The notes under the pieces: model-generated
Database searches by the model: none
The model's input: only the letters and a program-made list of their open reading frames with translations
What the model was told of the DNA's origin: nothing
Assembly (NCBI GenBank): GCA_916048095.2
Contig: OU696577.1
Location: 4,000,001 to 4,064,000 of the forward strand
Direction of reading: 5' to 3'
DNA: 64,000 nucleotides
DNA from: Sacculina carcini
Taxonomy: Eukaryota; Arthropoda; Thecostraca; Sacculinidae
In this document: positions 55,011 through 64,000 of the stretch, piece after piece
Numbering within the stretch: position 1 is the stretch's first letter
Layout: each line of letters begins with the position of its first letter
Program-made: the position numbers and the translations under genes

Positions 55011-55794
55011 ATCGTACGATATCACTCTTGCTCATATTTTTACATTTTAAAAAATCTGGATGGTTACTTGATGGTTGATCAGTGGGGTAACTACGTCTTC
55101 AACTACTGTCTTGGCAGATCAATTTTGTATAATTTTGTTCATAGGCACATTTACGTTCGGGAAATAATCATCGGGTAGAAATCCCGACATTGGGGTAATA
55201 CACCCTACATCCCCTAGTATCTACGCTCCTGTCTTTGCATAAGTACAAGAGATGTGCGTGGGCAATTTCAACATTGCATACATCGCTGTTAGATGACCTT
55301 GTTGGCAAGCAATAAGATACGCACATACAGGTAATATTGATGACACAGTGAGAGAGATGAATGAGCGGATATTCGCGTTCAAGCTGGTAGGGATGATTAC
55401 CCTCATATACCACTGGAATAATCATCAATCATGTGAAACCTTGATGGGAATGAATGCTTCTTATGACTCCGATGTCATATACATGAAGTTATATAAACTT
55501 AGTCGAAACATCGAAGGTACACCGTACGTGGCGGCCATTAAGCCCACCTGTCCATTAAGCCCGTGTTACTTTTCATGTCTGAAATATTCGGCTATTAGTA
55601 GCACGGTCAAATAAGCCCACCCAAAATGCAAAATTTTCTCTGGCACTATTTTTATAAAATTTAATCAGATCCTATATACAATTTGTTGAAAAAATATGTT
55701 ATTTCCTATCATTTACGCGTTAATTTACGTTCTTCATCAAACTATTGCACATAGCTGCACCTTATTACCATTGATATAATACATAATAGCAAAT
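55011..55794. other. Non-coding stretch before LINE B
   Basis: AT-rich, with no credible gene. Around 55530-55620 the word TAAGCCC recurs three times. Nothing else stands out. Confidence 0.5.
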
Positions 55795-55889
55795 GGCAGT
55801 CTTGTGCCAGCCCTTGTCCTGTGCAGTCGTGTTTTTCTGTGTTCCCGCTTGTTTGCTTCCCGCGTAGCTTGAACTCGTGTGTTGTCACA

Positions 55890-57089
55890 ATGCCGGTAAG
55901 ATCGACCGATAGTGTCCGGCCGTGTTCCTGCGGCGATGAGGTGAGAACGGGCGCTCGCATCAAGTGTCCGGGGTGCGAGCGTACGTTCCATCCATCATGC
56001 GCCTGTCTTTCTTCGGCGGCTCACTCTGCCGTGAAAAAGCACAAACTCTTTTGGGTGTGCCCTGAGTGCGCTTCTGAGTTTGCGACTGCCAGGCGCGACT
56101 GCAGTTGCTCCTCTATCACTGAGCTATCGCGCAATATAGAGACGAAGCTCGTCCAGCTGAAAGAGGAGCTCCTCAGCGAAATCAAGCCCTCCCTTGGATA
56201 AACATCAGCTCCATTCCCGAACGTCACGGCGAAGACTAGGACTTCCTACGCTCTGGTGGTGACTAAGTCTAACAAGTCTAGCTCGCCGGTGAAGACAGAC
56301 GCCGTTGAGAAGGCACTTGACACGGTGCCAGTGGCTCAGGCACGTCAAACGTCGTCGGGGGGAGTCGTGCTCACTTGCCACTCTGAAGCATCCGTCAATG
56401 ACGCTGCAACGAAGCTGGCGAACAAGCTGGACAATGTTGAATTGACTGTCCACAAGCCCACTCCGACAATCTCGCCGAAAATCACCCTCGCCAATGTTCC
56501 CGCAGGCATAGCCCCCGACACACTCATTTCGTCTCTACGCCTGAAAAACCCCATTGTTTCTGACGCCCCTGCATCCCAGCTCAAACTGCTGTTCATATAT
56601 ACAGCTAAATCAGGCCTGTCTCACGCCGTCCTCGCCGTCTCACCGGATGTTCGTCGTGCGATCAAAGCAGTCGGCGATCGTCTGTTCATCGGCCTCCGCT
56701 GCTGCGCCGTCTATGACCGCTTCTGGGTGGTCCGTTGTCACCGCTGCGCTGGTTTGGGCCACCGCGCTGACCGATGTCACGACAACAACAAAGTGGCTTG
56801 CGGCCACTGCGCGGGAGCTCATCGTTCTTCCGAGTGCCAAGCTCGCGGCAGAGCACAATGCGTAAACTGCGTCCGTCACTGCCGCCCTTCCAGCCACTCG
56901 TCCTTTTCACCCAACTGCCCCTCTTTCATTGCGGTCCGCGCATCTCTCCGTACACGCACCATTGTCGCCCCTCTTTCTCCGCCATCCGCTACTCCTCTCC
57001 CTACTTCTACCACCACATCTACCCTTCCACTCCCCATTTCCCCTCGTTCTCTTTTTTCCCCCACTAATCCCTCACCTAGCAAGCAATGA
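55890..57089 (+). pseudogene. LINE B ORF1: PHD-like finger and CCHC protein
   Basis: From ATG 55890. A PHD/RING-like zinc module (CSCGDEVRTGARIKCPGC ... FHPSC ... WVCPEC) occupies residues ~12-60, then a short helical segment. An in-frame TAA at 56199-56201 interrupts it. The same frame continues with an RRM-like region (GGVVLTCHSEASVNDAA, LANVPAGIAPDTLISSLR) and zinc knuckles (CHRCAGLGHRADRC, CGHCAGAHRSSEC), then a Pro/Ser/Thr-rich tail, to TGA 57087-57089. ORF1 proteins of this group bind the LINE RNA. The TAA is probably a disabling change; the terminal TGA is followed by CTA. Confidence 0.8.
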
Positions 57090-57095
57090 CTAGAT
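57084..57095 (+). promoter_or_regulatory. Candidate stop-codon read-through site (CAA TGA CTA G)
   Basis: ORF1 ends CAA-TGA and continues CTA-GAT in the ORF2 frame. TGA followed by CTA is the best known leaky stop context in animals and viruses. Function is inferred from context and from the missing ATG in ORF2. Confidence 0.6.
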
Positions 57096-60014
57096 GGTTG
57101 TCCTGCGTTGCCGCCCACTGATCCAACCCCACCTCCTACACTTTTGTGTTCTCCTCGTCACATTCCCCCACAAACCACCTCTCACTTAATCTCCGTTGGT
57201 CTCCTTAATATCCGATCGGCCCGTAACAAAACATCATTTATTTCCGATCTTTTATCACACCTAGGTCTTTCGCTTCTCTTACTCACAGAAACCTGGCTTC
57301 TTCAAACTGATCTGCCTACCTTTTCAGCCAATCTTCCAGCTTCTTTTAAGTTCCTTCATGTCTGTCGCTCCCCTTTGAATTCTTTCAAACAATCCGGGGG
57401 TGGCGTCGGCGTTATCTTCAGTTCTTTCCTTAACCTTAATCAACTGCCTGATATATCATTTACCTCTCTATCTTTTGAATATATTGCACTTTACCTTTCA
57501 CTACCTGCATCACGTAGGCTCGGCATAATCCTTATATATCGCCACAACAATCCAGGTTCTTCTTCACAATTCATTTCAGATTTTGACACTCTCATCTCTA
57601 TTATATTTGAAAAATTATCCGACAATTTCATTCTTCTTGGCGATTTCAATTTCTGGGCAGATTCTTCTTCACTTCATACACCTACTCAAAACTTTCTTTC
57701 CCTGCTAAATTCCTGGGATCTTTCAGTCCTGAACTCAGGTAGCACACATCTATCCGGTCATTCCCTCGATCTAATCATCTGCACCGAAGCTTCTGCTAGA
57801 TATATTCCTCCTGGTTTGCTTACTTATCCTCCCGATCCCACGATTTCCGACCACAGTCTGATATCATTTAAATTGTTTCTTAAACGCCAGGAAACAAATC
57901 CTTCACCGAAAACTCTTTTCACACGTGATTACAAAAACTTTGACTCATCCATTTTCAGTTATCTCGTGTCAATTTCTCTTGCTCCCAACAACTATCACTT
58001 CCTGTCCCCTTCATCGCTGCTACCCTTCTTCGACAATTCACTATCCATATTTAATGACACATTATTCCCATTGCGTCGTTGTACCACCAAACCTTCATCT
58101 TCACCCCAGCCGTGGTTGACTCCCGAACTGCGCCGCCTTCGTGCCAATTCTCGAGCTCATGAGCGTTCCTGGCGACGGTTCCGGACCGACGCTAACTGGT
58201 CTATGTTTTGTCAGGCTCGTAAATCTTTCCTATCAGCCCTTGATGCCGCAAAGTCTCTTTTTTATCGTTCTAAGCTTTCTTCGTGTAATTATTCTTCCCG
58301 CTCCAGATGGTCGACCCTGAAATCTATCACTGGCTCATCGAATTCTAGCCCTTGCTCAATATCTGCTTCCTGTTTTTCATCCTTCTTTCGAGACAAGATT
58401 GCCACGGCCAAATCCAAATTACCTCCGTCCTCCCTTCCACTATCTTTTCCTTCTTCAAACACCTCTTTATCTTCTTTCTCTCCAATTTCTCCAGCCATGA
58501 CTGCCAAATTTCTTAAAAAACTTCAATCCTCCAGGTGTCCATCTGATCCAATTAACTTCCGGGCTCTTTCCGACTCCATCATACTCTTTTCCCCATTTCT
58601 TACTCATCTGGTGAACACTTCTTTCCTCCACGGTACTTTCCTGGCCTCTAAACACGCTGTTATTTCTCCTATTCTTAAAAAGCCTTGCCTGGATACTAGT
58701 ACTCCATGTAGTTATAGGCCTATTTCCTTGCTTCCACTACCTTCTAAGCTTCTGGAGGCTGCCATCCTTCCTCAACTCCGCCCTTGCATACTTTCTGCCC
58801 TAGACCCCCGTCAATCCGGTTTCGTCTCTAATCACTCAACTGAGACTCTCCTTCTATCTTTATTGAACGACATCTTCGCTTCCTTTTCCTCAGGCAGCTC
58901 CGTAATATTCATCTCTCTAGATTTCTCTTCCGCCTTTGATCTCGTTGATCACTCGATTCTTTGTAAAGATCTTGCCCATATTGGTGTATCTTCTTCAGCT
59001 CTATCTCTTCTAACTTCCTATCTTACAAATCGTTCATATACAGTTCGCTGCAACTCCGAGTTTTCCTCTCCTCTTCCATTGGATTCCGGTGTCCCTCAAG
59101 GTTCTCTTCTCGGCCCTCTTCTGTTTAATCTGTATATTTCATCCCTCTGCCCCATACTCCGGTCTTACCCCATATCGTTTCATATATATGCAGACGATAT
59201 ACAGATTTACTTCCCCTTTTCCTCCTCAAAAATTGGTCTAATTTCTCAACTTCTATCACACATCGCTGCCTGGGCGTCCTCAAGAAATCTCCTTTTGAAT
59301 CCTGAAAAAACTGAATATTTCTTATTTCACCCTCCCAGTATTGCTCCTTGTTCTGTCAACTTGCCTCTTTCATCTCATATTCGTAATCTGGGTGTTGTTC
59401 TTGAGCCCTCTCTAACATTCTCTCAGCATCTTTCAAAAATTACCCGCCTCTGTCGTTTCACCTTGCGCCAATTCTACCCGATCCGCTCTCATATTGATAT
59501 TGCGTCTGCTCTCCTCTTAGTGAACTCGTTTATTTTTTCTCGTCTCGACTATTGTAATTCCTTATTCTTTCATCTTCCTAAGAAGTCCATTCGCTCTCTT
59601 CAATCTATCATCAATCTTTCTTGTCGCTTCGTTCTTCGCCTTCCTCCTAAGACACCCACCTCCGCTCATATCCGAGAACTCGGCTGGCTGCCAGCTCTTT
59701 CAAGGATACAATATAAGCTGTGTTGTATTGTATATAAACTCCTCCACTCACCTTCTCCTCCCTCGTACTTGCTCTCACTTCTTACCTTCTCTGATCGTCC
59801 TTTCAGCCGCCGTCCCGCACCTCTTGTTTGCCCTCCCGCCGACCACTTATCAAATTGGTCCGCGAAGTCTTTCTATTTTTCTGCCCCCCGATTATACAAC
59901 TCTCTTCCTCCTCATATCCTTCGTCATAAATCATATTCTTCCTTTTCCTCTGCGCTACATAAGTACCTGCTTTCTCTTCCTTCGCCGCTTACGCCTCCTT
60001 ATAGATTGCACTGA
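57090..60014 (+). CDS. LINE B ORF2: APE endonuclease-reverse transcriptase
   Basis: Open without a break from the codon after the ORF1 TGA to TGA 60014. Endonuclease: LLNIRSARNK, TETWL, YRHNNPG, LLGDFNFWAD, ISDHSLISF. RT: YRPISLLPLPSKLLE, ISLDFSSAFDLVDHS, GVPQGSLLGPLLFNLY, YADDIQIYF; C-terminal LGWLPALSRIQYKLCC block. No ATG occurs in this frame until 58203, inside the linker after the endonuclease, so normal initiation would lose the endonuclease. Two nearby ATGs (57086, 57094) are in other frames. Expression as an ORF1-ORF2 fusion by read-through of TGA is the simplest reading. Confidence 0.85.
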   Translation, partial: LDGCPALPPTDPTPPPTLLCSPRHIPPQTTSHLISVGLLNIRSARNKTSFISDLLSHLGLSLLLLTETWLLQTDLPTFSANLPASFKFLHVCRSPLNSFKQSGGGVGVIFSSFLNLNQLPDISFTSLSFEYIALYLSLPASRRLGIILIYRHNNPGSSSQFISDFDTLISIIFEKLSDNFILLGDFNFWADSSSLHTPTQNFLSLLNSWDLSVLNSGSTHLSGHSLDLIICTEASARYIPPGLLTYPPDPTISDHSLISFKLFLKRQETNPSPKTLFTRDYKNFDSSIFSYLVSISLAPNNYHFLSPSSLLPFFDNSLSIFNDTLFPLRRCTTKPSSSPQPWLTPELRRLRANSRAHERSWRRFRTDANWSMFCQARKSFLSALDAAKSLFYRSKLSSCNYSSRSRWSTLKSITGSSNSSPCSISASCFSSFFRDKIATAKSKLPPSSLPLSFPSSNTSLSSFSPISPAMTAKFLKKLQSSRCPSDPINFRALSDSIILFSPFLTHLVNTSFLHGTFLASKHAVISPILKKPCLDTSTPCSYRPISLLPLPSKLLEAAILPQLRPCILSALDPRQSGFVSNHSTETLLLSLLNDIFASFSSGSSVIFISLDFSSAFDLVDHSILCKDLAHIGVSSSALSLLTSYLTNRSYTVRCNSEFSSPLPLDSGVPQGSLLGPLLFNLYISSLCPILRSYPISFHIYADDIQIYFPFSSSKIGLISQLLSHIAAWASSRNLLLNPEKTEYFLFHPPSIAPCSVNLPLSSHIRNLGVVLEPSLTFSQHLSKITRLCRFTLRQFYPIRSHIDIASALLLVNSFIFSRLDYCNSLFFHLPKKSIRSLQSIINLSCRFVLRLPPKTPTSAHIRELGWLPALSRIQYKLCCIVYKLLHSPSPPSYLLSLLTFSDRPFSRRPAPLVCPPADHLSNWSAKSFYFSAPRLYNSLPPHILRHKSYSSFSSALHKYLLSLPSPLTPPYRLH

Positions 60015-60414
60015 CACTACCTTTGTATATATATCTCCATATTTTCGTATCTCCATATTATCGCCATGTATATACTCTTACTAACAATACTGCACTTTGT
60101 GTTTTGGTTTTCCTGCTGTGTTTTTTATTCCGCTCACAGCCCCTGATCTTATGTTTGTGCTAATCGTGCTTGTATGTGACGTGCGCCAGTGTTCATATTT
60201 GTCTGTTCATGTCTTTGTAGTTGTTGTTGTTGTTTTTTTTTTGTTTTTTTTTGTTTTGTTTTTTTTTTGAACAAAATAATTCGGTTTTTATCTTCCCTGT
60301 TATATTTTTGTCCTTGCTAGCTCTTGTTTTCTTCTTTCTGAGCTCCCGTTTTGATGTAATTATTATCTTGTATATCTATATTTCATGTTTATCGCGCCTT
60401 TGTTGATTAGTGCG

Positions 60415-60451
60415 CTATATTAAATACACGCTTGTCTTGTCTTGTCTTGTC
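60415..60451 (+). repeat. LINE B 3' end with (CTTGT)n
   Basis: GCGCTATATTAAATACACG then four CTTGT units. The same core with (TTG)n ends the copy at 32151, and LINE C ends with a similar GCGCTATA(G/A)CAAATAC core and (ATTG)n. Confidence 0.85.
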
Positions 60452-61539
60452 AATATAGTATTATTGATCCTATGGATGAATTCAACTTTGTTAGAATAAG
60501 TATTTTGACCTTGAATGGCTCTAGACATTAGGCCCATCATGTAAATTTTGAATGATGATGATATGGAGTACAATTTTGGAAGAAAATTCTGGTTTAATGG
60601 CCGGGATTTACAGTATTTGTCTTATCCTTCGCCAAGTCAAGTTATCGGGGGGTATACCTTGAATCTAATCTAACCTGACATTACAATGCGAAATTTCATC
60701 GCCCGGAAGATATTTCCAGAGGTATATATGACATTCATTCTCCAGGAACCTTTTACGTAACTACCCATTTTGACACTGGCTTAATGCAAACTTTTTTTTC
60801 GTATTTGATTCCTTTCTATTTAATAAATACAGGAATATAGAAAACATACCTGTGCATCTTCCGACAAATGTAGAGCTTGCCAATTGACTGCTAACACGCC
60901 AACAACACAATACCGAGTACACATACACAGCTGCAATAATTCGCATTTTGCTTTCAAAAACGAAGACGCAATCGACGTTCATGCAATGAAAACGCACGCG
61001 CTTGATGCAGAAGACAGCTGGCCAGTACATTGACCCATGCCCGTCCACCCGATGCTATTGGTGTATTGTCCATTCGATCATGTTTTAAGTTGGGTTGGGT
61101 TCTTGTATGTATGCGCGTGTGCGTAATAGTAGAGTCGATCATGGGTGAGCGCACGTGCCGTGATGCATAAGGATACCCTTTGCAAAGCAAAAAACTATAC
61201 TGTTGCACTGTGAGAGTAACGATATGCAATGTTTGCACGGCTTTTCTTGCGAGCAGTCATAGATATGAACACATACGCTCTTTTTGTGGGCATTTATAGA
61301 TAGCATTTCACGAATTCTCAGCAGGATTCTCGGGGGGTATAATTGCATATTCATCCCCCCGGCCGATTTGTTGGGGGGTATATATACCCCCATACCACCC
61401 AGGATTTACGCCCATGGTGCAAACAGTTCCCAGATTCATAAAAATGGAAAGGTCACTCCGCTCTTGTTTCTCACTTTCGGATACCCCGTCTGTCCCGAGG
61501 AACTAAAATTTCAATACGCCAAGTATTCAGTGAGACAAT
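60452..61539. other. Non-coding stretch with C/G-run hairpins
   Basis: No credible gene. 61331-61392 contains two hairpin-forming words (GGGGGGTATAATTG ... CCCCCC and GGGGGGTATATATACCCCC), and CGGGGGGTATACC occurs at 60648. It may be a small inverted-repeat element; ends not defined. Confidence 0.45.
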
Positions 61540-61965
61540 AAGTGCCAACGATCCGACCATGTGGCAACTGCGGTAGTGTACGACACTCCGAGCGATACTG
61601 CAAGAGCCCAAAACTGTGCCTAAACTGCGGCAATGAACAACACCAAAGAACATGCACTCCCCATTGCCTAAACTGAGGCGGAGAGCACCCATCAAACGAC
61701 AGGGTCTGTCCCACACTACAACTTGAGCAGAAAATCGTGGAACAAAAGACACTACGGCAAATGTCTTATGCAGATGCCAGACGAGAAGTTACCAAACATC
61801 ACGAAAAAACTATGGCAGACATCACAGCAAAGGCACCAAAACCAAACTCAACGAACACAGACGCGCTCACCAAACAAGTGCAAGCACTCGCACAGATGGT
61901 GACAAACCTGACAACCCTGGTCCAGACATTGGTCAGCATTGGAGCAACATACACATTGGAGCAAA
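61540..61965 (+). pseudogene. LINE ORF1 scrap with CCHC knuckles (I/Jockey-like, 'LINE E')
   Basis: The + frame reads RPCGNCGSVRHSERYC, LCLNCGNEQHQRTC, then a third degenerate knuckle broken by TGA near 61676. It continues (61737 on) as a polar helical tail with QVQALAQMVTNLTTLVQTL. Tandem knuckles followed by a coiled tail are typical of ORF1 of I/Jockey-type LINEs. Upstream and ORF2 are absent. Confidence 0.65.
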
Positions 61966-62110
61966 CATACATCATCATCGTTGGAGCACATACACTACAT
62001 ACATACATTACATACATACATACATTACATACATACATACATTACATACATACATTACATTACAAACATACATACATTACATCATTGGAGCAACATACAC
62101 ACATACATGC
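61966..62110. repeat. (ACAT)n-rich microsatellite
   Basis: ACATACATTACAT-type repeats, with TTGGAGCAACATACACA occurring before and after, so a small segment is duplicated around the array. Confidence 0.85.
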
Positions 62111-62302
62111 ACGCGCAACACAACATGGTACAATGATGTGTGATCACGAGCATGATGATCTGTGATCACGAGAAAATAATTTCCCAACAAATGAAATCTA
62201 AAACGATTTACTGCTCGTACAACAGCTAACAACAGGGTAGATAACTTTCATACTAACATGGCTAGACGCCTGTACTACGTAGACTAGTGTCAGTCAGACC
62301 AG
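62111..62302. other. Short non-coding junction sequence
   Basis: No gene. 62239-62257 is an exact 19-bp inverted copy of 54580-54598. Confidence 0.5.
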
Positions 62303-62908
62303 CTCGTATGTGATCTTGCCTCCCTTGGTGTGACATCCACTACAATTTCTATCCTCCAATCATATCTTGATGGCAGGAGCTACTCTCTTAGTTTCAAAAC
62401 TTCCTCTTCTGATCCTGTTAGTCTACGTTCTGGCGTTTCTCAGGGTTCTGTTCTTGGCCCTTATTGTTTAATCTATATATGTCTTCTCTCTGTCCTATTT
62501 TCGTCAGAATTCCATTAATTTCAAGGTCTACGCTGATGACATACAATTCCTTCTTCCACTTCCACTTCATCAATCGTCGTTTCTCTCTGACTTGCTCTCT
62601 AAAATTTCCTCCTGGGCTGCGTCTCGTCAACTATTTCTAAACACTTGTAAATCTGAATTTCTTGTATTTCATCCTCCTCGTCTCTCTCTACCACTCCTTC
62701 CTTGTCCCATTCCATCCTATGTTCGCAATATTGGTGCTATCTTTGTTACATCTCTCTCATTTTTGGACAATATCACCTCTGTTGCTCGCACTTGCCGTCT
62801 TATTCTAAGTTCACTCTATCCTATTCGTCCATTTCTTGATAGATACTCTGCTGTCAGCCTTATTCATATCCTCATATCCTATCATGTTCCTCGTTCTCAT
62901 CTCAAAGA
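62303..62908 (+). mobile_element. LINE C copy 3, truncated at both ends
   Basis: 606 bp closely matching 41857-42470 of copy 2, including the same one-base frameshift after VLGP. It encodes RT blocks with YADDIQF (near 62533). No 3' UTR or tail and no target duplication, so it probably arrived as a DNA-level copy. It abuts an inverted Gypsy-7 scrap. Confidence 0.82.
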
Positions 62909-62915
62909 CCATGCT

Positions 62916-63340
62916 GTCCCATCCAAGCATACAAGCATCAGTATTGACGCAAAATTTCAATTTCGGATCTACCGGACGGACTACAGGATAATCAACAATC
63001 GCTTGACGCAGATCTCGGCATCTGATGTCCACTCAAATTGCTCGTCTCGTATGCAATTAGTCAGACCAGCCACACGTACACTGAATCTCGGAATCAAGTG
63101 TCTGAAATAACCAGCCATGCATATTAATCTTTGAACCCCCTTGCGGTTTTCCGGACGTTTATAATTCACTATAGATTCAACATTGTTTTCAGCCGGATGA
63201 TTATTACCTTCACACAGCACCTGAAAAAGAGATGTAACCTCCGTACATGCAATTCGACACATTGCAGGATTCAAACCAATACCATGCTCGTATAGTCTTC
63301 TGCAAATTTCATTCAGAACGACTATGTGTTCTTCCATGTG
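62916..63340 (-). mobile_element. Gypsy-7 scrap, RT C-part and tether (-)
   Basis: Minus-strand frames with LNEICRRLYEHGIGLNP, RLICMAGYFRHLIPRFS and CIRDEQFEWTSDAE, then VVRPVDPKLKFCVNTDACML. It overlaps in content with 54712-54870 on the other strand. Broken, truncated at both ends. Confidence 0.78.
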
Positions 63341-63430
63341 TGGCGCCTGTGCAAATGTGGGGCAACAACATTTGCCAATACATCACAAACATACACACTA
63401 TCAGCGCTTCAGCGATACGCGTCCCGGAGG

Positions 63431-63868
63431 TGTATGTCCCCTTCACACAGACATACACCACGTACAAACACCAGTCAGCGCGCACCAGCCCTCTTCAGTG
63501 TCAGGGCCAGCATCTGGTTCGTATCCGCCTGACCACATCCTCACCCAGGGATGCAGCAGCCATCAAGGCCAACATATGGTCCACATCTGTGCGCCCAGAC
63601 CATATGTGACCCATAACACCAGGCGACGACATACGCACATACGCACACATTCCCAATCACACACGCCAGCAATGTATATAACGCCGTCACACACTCTTCC
63701 ATAACCAGTCCACATAACTCACCCTGTTGCTGGCTAGCTCTGTTGCTGACCATTGCTTGTGTTTTGTTTTGCCACTGTAAGTAACCGCCTCTGAACCGTG
63801 ATCTCATGTAAATAGATATATTGTGTTGTCGTTCTCCATTGTGTCGTCCGCCAGACCCAGGGATCGCA
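63431..63868 (+). repeat. Probable 5' LTR of Gypsy-8
   Basis: About 440 bp from TGTATGTCCCC to GGGATCGCA just before a primer-binding site. Start and end are estimated, as the partner LTR lies outside the window. Confidence 0.45.
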
Positions 63869-63874
63869 ATTATG

Positions 63875-63892
63875 TGGTGACCCCGACGTGAT
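63875..63892 (+). promoter_or_regulatory. Gypsy-8 primer-binding site
   Basis: TGGTGACCCCGACGTGAT has the form and TGG start of a tRNA primer-binding site, 6 bases after the likely LTR end and 64 bases before the gag ATG. Confidence 0.75.
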
Positions 63893-63955
63893 CACTTCAT
63901 TGAATTTATCGGTTAGAGCTCGGATTGTCGTTGTTTTGCCATTACGCCGCGCACT

Positions 63956-64000
63956 ATGTCTTTTGACAAGCCCGCTGTGGGACGCCCACCGCCGCCATTC
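63956..64000 (+). CDS. Gypsy-8 gag start, runs off the window
   Basis: ATG 63956 opens MSFDKPAVGRPPPPF to the last base. A Pro-rich start after LTR and primer site is typical of Gypsy gag. The element continues beyond 64000 and may be whole. Confidence 0.6.
   Translation, partial: MSFDKPAVGRPPPPF

Larger units (their letters stand above)
55795..60451 (+). mobile_element. LINE B (CR1/L2-group), near full length
   Basis: About 4.65 kb. ORF1 (55890-57089) with PHD-like and CCHC zinc domains and ORF2 (57090-60014) with endonuclease and RT, in the same frame. The 3' end is GCGCTATATTAAATACACG followed by (CTTGT)n. The 5' boundary is approximate; no target duplication was found. A related 5'-truncated copy is at 31116-32151. 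ORF2 is uninterrupted; ORF1 has one internal stop. Confidence 0.88.

Overview
The window looks like nuclear DNA of an invertebrate animal and is almost entirely made of mobile elements. The grounds are: a Polinton/Maverick, many Ty3/Gypsy-type LTR elements, CR1/L2-group LINEs with APE endonuclease, a tRNA-derived SINE, a hAT-type MITE, abundant (TG)n and (TA)n, and a (TTAGG)n tract. TTAGG is the usual arthropod telomere unit, so an arthropod is a reasonable but unproven guess. I see no clearly intact host gene. One multi-copy cellular-type gene of an uncharacterised metazoan family survives in pieces.

Layout. 1-6210: right-hand part of a Polinton (polymerase B, small membrane protein, packaging ATPase, two unassigned proteins, integrase, all +). 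6211-6988: non-coding with TTAGG repeats. 6989-18010: three-level nest, an older Gypsy (+) containing a younger Gypsy with 164-bp LTRs (7413-16644, -), which contains a nearly full LINE 'A' (9919-14536, +). 18011-22335: two broken LTR-element fragments (-), the second carrying a tRNA-Val-type SINE. 22605-40846: one LINE A copy split by a whole series of insertions. These are LINE C (23231-34056), which itself holds a Gypsy (23817-32497) carrying a small non-autonomous LTR element (27422-30008) and a LINE B tail; then a LINE D scrap, an unclassified 485-bp insert and a 2.46-kb foldback element. 41507-54560: remains of the cellular-type gene, interrupted by LINE C (41554-43345), LINE A on the minus strand (43608-48539) and a Gypsy (49526-54493) that carries a hAT MITE. 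54600-63340: rearranged Gypsy scraps flanking a near-complete LINE B (about 55795-60451). 63431-64000: 5' LTR, primer site and gag start of another Gypsy that leaves the window.

How the parts work together. They do not form one pathway; the window is a record of successive insertions. Target-site duplications give the order. LTR divergence agrees with it: about 3.4% for the outer Gypsy at 23817 and about 2% for the element nested in it. The most interesting points are translational. LINE A carries a 2A-like (NPG/P) motif right after a hydrophobic leader and before its endonuclease. LINE B has ORF1 and ORF2 in the same frame, separated by a TGA followed by CTA, and no ATG in the ORF2 frame for about 370 codons, which suggests expression by stop-codon read-through.
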